This document shows positions 16,562-19,747 of a stretch of DNA of 19,747 bases, in pieces. This DNA comes from CAYQVO01 sp964421085. GTDB taxonomy: Bacteria; Bdellovibrionota_C; UBA2361; CAYQVO01. Location of the stretch: positions 1-19,747 of the forward strand of contig CAYQVO010000051.1 in the NCBI GenBank assembly GCA_964421085.1, in the 5' to 3' direction. A program made the translations under genes and the position numbers. Below the pieces are notes generated by a model, which was not told the DNA's origin, searched no databases, and worked only from the letters and a program-made list of their open reading frames with translations. The stretch's first letter is position 1, and the number at the start of each line of letters is the position of its first letter.

Positions 16562-17520
16562 CTTCCGGCACAAAAAAAATCTCGGCTTTCCCCGCGGCAG
16601 CTACTGAGCCCTGGATAATATAGAGACATGGATTCAATTTCCTGCTGTGCTTTGCTGCATGGGAAACCCAAAAGGACAGAAGCGGGATTTCGATGCATTG
16701 GAGAAGCGCCGGCTGCGTGCGGTAAAGCTGTTCGAGAAAGGGCTGAGCCAGAGCGAGGTGGCACGAAGAGTTAATGTGCCGCGGCAGACGACGCATCGAT
16801 GGTACGGTGTGTGGCGAAGTGGCGGGAGTGGCGCACTGAAGAAAGCTGGACGAGCGGGCCGCAAGCCTCGATTGTCAGCGAAACAGAAAGAGGGGCTTGT
16901 CGAAGCGCTTCTCAAGGGTCCGCGCGCAAGCGGGTTCGACACCGATGTGTGGACGCTGCCTCGGATGGCTCGACTCGTGAGGAAGCTGACTGGTGTCACG
17001 TATCATCCGGATCATATGAGCCGATTGATGAAACAGCCTGGCTTTTGTTGCCAGCGTCCTGCAAAGAGGGCCGGATAGCAGTATTCGTCGACGAGAGTGG
17101 TCTGAGTGAGCGTCCGCACTGCGTGAGGACCTGGGCGTCCATTGGCAAGACTCCAGTTCTTCGTCACAACTTCAGATGCTGGAAGAATGCGTCGATTATC
17201 GCTGGAATTACGGAGAGCAGCTTCTGCTTCCGTATATGTCCCGGTGCAGTTCGTGGGCCGTCTGTAATAACATTCCTCAAACACCCGCAGAGGCACCTGC
17301 GTCGAAAACTGCCTGTCGTCCGGGATGGAGTGGCAGTTCATCGTTCCAGGGAGGCGAAGGATTTTCCTGCTGAAAACCGGGGCAGGATCGTCACCGCTCA
17401 GCTTCCCGCATACGCTCCTGATCTCAATCCCGCGGAAGGCATCTTCGGACACCTGAAAGAACGGTGTATCGGAAACCTGTGCGCAACGTCAATTCGCGCA
17501 ATAACAAAAGTCGCAGGTAA
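16562..17520 (+). mobile_element. IS630-type insertion sequence remnant, ends not found
   Basis: The dead transposase defines an IS630-group element between the EamA gene and the beta-lactamase-like remnant. I could not find matching terminal inverted repeats or a duplicated TA target on either side, and the right end has been replaced by beta-lactamase-like coding sequence. The coordinates are limits, not measured ends. Confidence 0.5.
16659..17510 (+). pseudogene. IS630-family transposase, deleted and frameshifted
   Basis: From ATG 16659 the protein begins with a homeodomain-like helix-turn-helix (GLSQSEVARRVNVPRQTTHRW) and the IS630 linker (RAGRKPRLSAKQKEGLVEALL, WTLPRMARLV). At about 17060-17075 the frame fails: QRPAKRAG then a stop, while a different frame continues as EGRIAVFVDESGL. 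Relatives have roughly 20-25 residues between these, so a deletion with frameshift is inferred. The catalytic DDE residues remain in the second part: Asp in FVDES, Asp in VVRDG and Glu in LNPAEG, with normal spacing between the last two. The end fades after GNLCATSI without a normal C-terminus. Confidence 0.88.
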
Positions 17521-18143
17521 ATACGCCCGAGTATGCAATCCCTTACAAGGATCAAATTTTCATCCGGCAGCTTCTCGATCATCGAGCCGGTGTCTTTGAT
17601 CTTGTTAATACAACGGTTCCAGCGGGCCTTCCCGTGCCTAATGCCGGGCAGCATTACATCGACTATGTGGTCGAGGTGCTGGGCGAAAGTACGCATGCTT
17701 TCACATTCGAAGAGCCGGCTTCAGTTGTCGCATCGAATAATTTTTCCTGCACTCTGCCGGCCGGGCCTGAATACTTTTCAGGAGATGTTGCTGAAGGCAA
17801 TATTCGCACGACGCCCGACGATCTCTCGCACTGGATCCGCGCATTACTACGGGGAAAAGCAGGCATCGATCACGATACGATCACTCAGATGGAAGCGGTC
17901 GAGCCTACGGGCGAAGGTCATCAGTACTTCGGCCTCGGCATCGTCTATACCGAGGGCCTGGGATACGGGCATAACGGCGGGCACCCAGGCTTAATAACCG
18001 TGATGAGGTACAATCCGCTCACTGACGTTACTATTGTCATGTTCATGTCCGTTATTGATTTCAGCTCACCCGCTGCTCTAACAGCCAGGCAGTTTTTCAT
18101 GTACGATGCGGGAAGGAAGGCAGTTGCGATTGTGACGCGGTAA
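17520..18143 (+). pseudogene. Serine beta-lactamase-like hydrolase, N-terminus and middle lost
   Basis: The frame ending at 18143 reads PEYAIPYKDQIFIRQLLDHRA and then GVFDLVNTTVPAGLP, the region just after the active-site serine in class C beta-lactamase/DD-peptidase-type hydrolases (compare TIRQLLTHTSG). The SxxK segment upstream is missing; IS630 sequence takes its place. Near 17770-17790 the text jumps from FSCTLPAGPEYFSG to DVAEGNIRTTPDDLSHWIRALL, skipping the YSN motif and roughly 100 or more residues seen in relatives. The C-terminal part is well preserved, with GEGHQYFGLGI and YGHNGGHPG, the HxG third box. With two of three catalytic boxes gone it cannot be an enzyme. No start codon with a ribosome binding site is available. 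Confidence 0.82.
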
Positions 18144-18158
18144 ACGCCAGCCGTCCGT

Positions 18159-19586
18159 CTAATCCTCCCCTATGATGATCTCTTCAGAATCCGCATTCTC
18201 TTCCGGTAAGGCCTGAGGGAGTCTAGCCTCATGGAGAGTCGGAAGAGACCGGAGGTCGCTGCACTGAAAACTGTTATCCGCTGCAAACGTATGCTGTGAC
18301 CGGGTAACAAATCTTTTTGCGGCTATGTCGGATGTATTGCGACCGATAAAGAGAACGCCTTCGTCTGTTTCGAGCTGTAATGGAGAGACATAAAGTTCAG
18401 GCACCCTGGCAAGGACTTCTCCGGTAAGCTTATCGAGCGCAAGTGTCGGGCCTCCGTAAACATGGGCGAAAATGAAGTCCTGGTACAGGACCAGTTCTGC
18501 TTTTCCTCCGCCCGGAGATCCAAGGCAGACATCCTTGTGGCTCAAAACCCAATCTGCACGGCCGGTTTCCTGGTTGACGCGCGTGAGATATCTTCCGGCA
18601 GTGACCAATTCCTGGCCGAATTCATCGTCGGGGATTGACCTTTTGACTTCGAGAACGATGTAAAAAGCGTCGTCGTCGAACAATATGGGTGTGGAGAACT
18701 GAGGTTGATCGCCTGCAGGGCTTACTCCGAACGGATTAGACCAGATCTCCTCTCCTGACCGGGGATCGACGCAGAAAATCCCTCCCTCCTTGACAAAAAC
18801 AAAGCCCTTCCCATTGTGCAGCTTTACTTCTAAAGCATTGAGCCATGCAGGACTTTTGCATTCCTTGTCCCACAAAAGTTCGCCGGTTGCAGTGTCAACT
18901 GCAAAGAAACGAGGCGGACTGTGCTTGCCGCTTCCATGGGCCACTCCTCCCGCAAGCAGGATTCCATCTGCCACATCCATTGATTCGGGGGCACAATCGC
19001 GTGGAAGGGCAATTTCCCGCACTGAACCCGTCACGGCATCTATTGCAAAGATATAATTGTAAGGCTCGTAGGCAACTGCAGTTGTAAATACAGTTCCCCC
19101 TGATAGTGCAAAACCTTCCTGGCTTCCTTTATCTTCAAAAAGATGGTGCCACCTTCTCGTTCCATCATGGTTGAAACCAACCACCGAGTGTTCATGCATA
19201 GTACGATGTTCGACAGCATAAAGACCTGTTTCATCGGCCGCAGCTCCCTTCCAGCCGCTTGTTATCGATCCCGGCACAGCATAGGTCTGAACAATGGCGC
19301 CGTCTTTGTTCAGCCGGACAATTGGCGGCCTGCCCTTGCGCGGAGAGTCGGAGGGAAAGCAGTATATATCTCCGTTAAGAAGATAAGCTTTCTCGACATT
19401 TTCATCTTCGTAGCCCAGGCCCCTGCACTTTCTGGGATCGAACCTCCAGACGTCGACCATGCGATAGGAAATTGTCTGTTCGTGGCTCTGCGTTGCTCCG
19501 TCGGTGAGAAATCTCGGATCAGTTATGAGCGCATCGAGGCCCTGGATGGCAGGCACTTGTGTATCGGGTTCGTATCTAACGCCCAT
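18159..19586 (-). CDS. PQQ-like beta-propeller repeat protein
   Basis: This 475-residue protein has at least five blades of the PQQ/quinoprotein-like kind, each with an A-x-D-x-x-TG-x-x-x-W/h signature: AIDAVTGSVREI, AVDTATGELLWDK, CVDPRSGEEIWSN, RVNQETGRADWVL and ALDKLTGEVLARV. Such propellers act as binding scaffolds; the residues of true PQQ dehydrogenases are not evident and there is no signal peptide, so it is probably cytoplasmic and non-enzymatic. The C-terminal tail is acidic (EENADSEEIIIGED). The start at ATG 19586 is supported by GGGAG seven bases upstream. It converges on the beta-lactamase-like remnant with only 15 bases between the stops. Confidence 0.85.
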   Translation of the reverse strand: MGVRYEPDTQVPAIQGLDALITDPRFLTDGATQSHEQTISYRMVDVWRFDPRKCRGLGYEDENVEKAYLLNGDIYCFPSDSPRKGRPPIVRLNKDGAIVQTYAVPGSITSGWKGAAADETGLYAVEHRTMHEHSVVGFNHDGTRRWHHLFEDKGSQEGFALSGGTVFTTAVAYEPYNYIFAIDAVTGSVREIALPRDCAPESMDVADGILLAGGVAHGSGKHSPPRFFAVDTATGELLWDKECKSPAWLNALEVKLHNGKGFVFVKEGGIFCVDPRSGEEIWSNPFGVSPAGDQPQFSTPILFDDDAFYIVLEVKRSIPDDEFGQELVTAGRYLTRVNQETGRADWVLSHKDVCLGSPGGGKAELVLYQDFIFAHVYGGPTLALDKLTGEVLARVPELYVSPLQLETDEGVLFIGRNTSDIAAKRFVTRSQHTFAADNSFQCSDLRSLPTLHEARLPQALPEENADSEEIIIGED

Positions 19587-19662
19587 TTGATTTCTCCCGT
19601 TTAACTTGGCAGCCGTGTAATGTTATTGAAAACCGGAATGCTAAGCAAAAAATAATGAAGAA

Positions 19663-19694
19663 GGTGAATTTCCCTGTGAGTAAATCAATAAAAT
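19663..19694 (+). repeat. 32-bp short copy of the dispersed repeat
   Basis: These 32 bases are identical to the first 32 of repeat copy 2 and differ at one base from copy 1. The left edge is again exactly GGTGAATT. After base 19694 the sequence is unrelated to the other copies up to the window end. It lies upstream of the beta-propeller gene, pointing away from it. Confidence 0.85.
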
Positions 19695-19747
19695 TGATCC
19701 TCCCCCGATTTCATTGAGTCATTAAAGAAGGGCCAGCCTTCCCCCTG

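Noticed and set aside
19620..19648. TTGCTT-17-TAACAT on the minus strand as a promoter for the beta-propeller gene
   Set aside because: The -35 matches only three positions; the position is suitable but the match is not better than chance.

Overview
The window looks like a chromosomal stretch from a Gram-negative-type bacterium of middling GC content. Signs are strong Shine-Dalgarno sequences, exported proteins with Sec signal peptides, a multi-PAS HisKA_3 kinase, an EamA transporter and an IS630-type transposase. I cannot name the organism. Ten Ns at 11070-11079 mark a scaffold gap, so this is draft or metagenomic sequence. No tRNA, rRNA, CRISPR array or phage module is visible.

Layout. 1-2600: a small minus-strand protein made of two tandem ~47-residue units, a plus-strand protein with a GKWP/GETW-type domain, and a secreted protein lying between two 178-bp direct repeats (1191-1368 and 2397-2574). 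The first 32 bp of that repeat recurs at 19663-19694. 2562-6067 (minus): a large secreted Ig-like/beta-sandwich protein, a doubtful proline-rich ORF and a SAM-dependent methyltransferase. 6115-7910 (minus): a membrane-protein pseudogene with an in-frame TGA, and an isocitrate dehydrogenase pseudogene that has lost its start codon and about 106 bp. 8072-10051 (plus): an apparently intact membrane sensor histidine kinase without a response regulator. 10103-11069 (plus): a sulfatase/alkaline-phosphatase-superfamily membrane protein broken by at least three stops and a homopolymer frameshift. 11562-15485 (minus): an intact 1307-residue protein whose C-terminal third resembles the swivel and ATP-grasp domains of PEP-synthase/PPDK relatives, joined to about 800 residues I do not recognise. 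15674-16558 (plus): an EamA/DMT transporter. 16659-18143 (plus): a damaged IS630 transposase running into a serine beta-lactamase-like gene that has lost its N-terminus and its middle. 18159-19586 (minus): a PQQ-type beta-propeller protein.

The genes do not form one pathway. The main message is concentrated gene decay (five dead genes between 6115 and 18143) beside intact, little-known genes, plus a sharply bounded dispersed repeat at gene ends. The best candidates for something undescribed are the 1307-residue PEP-synthase-like fusion and the repeat family whose copies flank a secreted-protein gene like a cassette.
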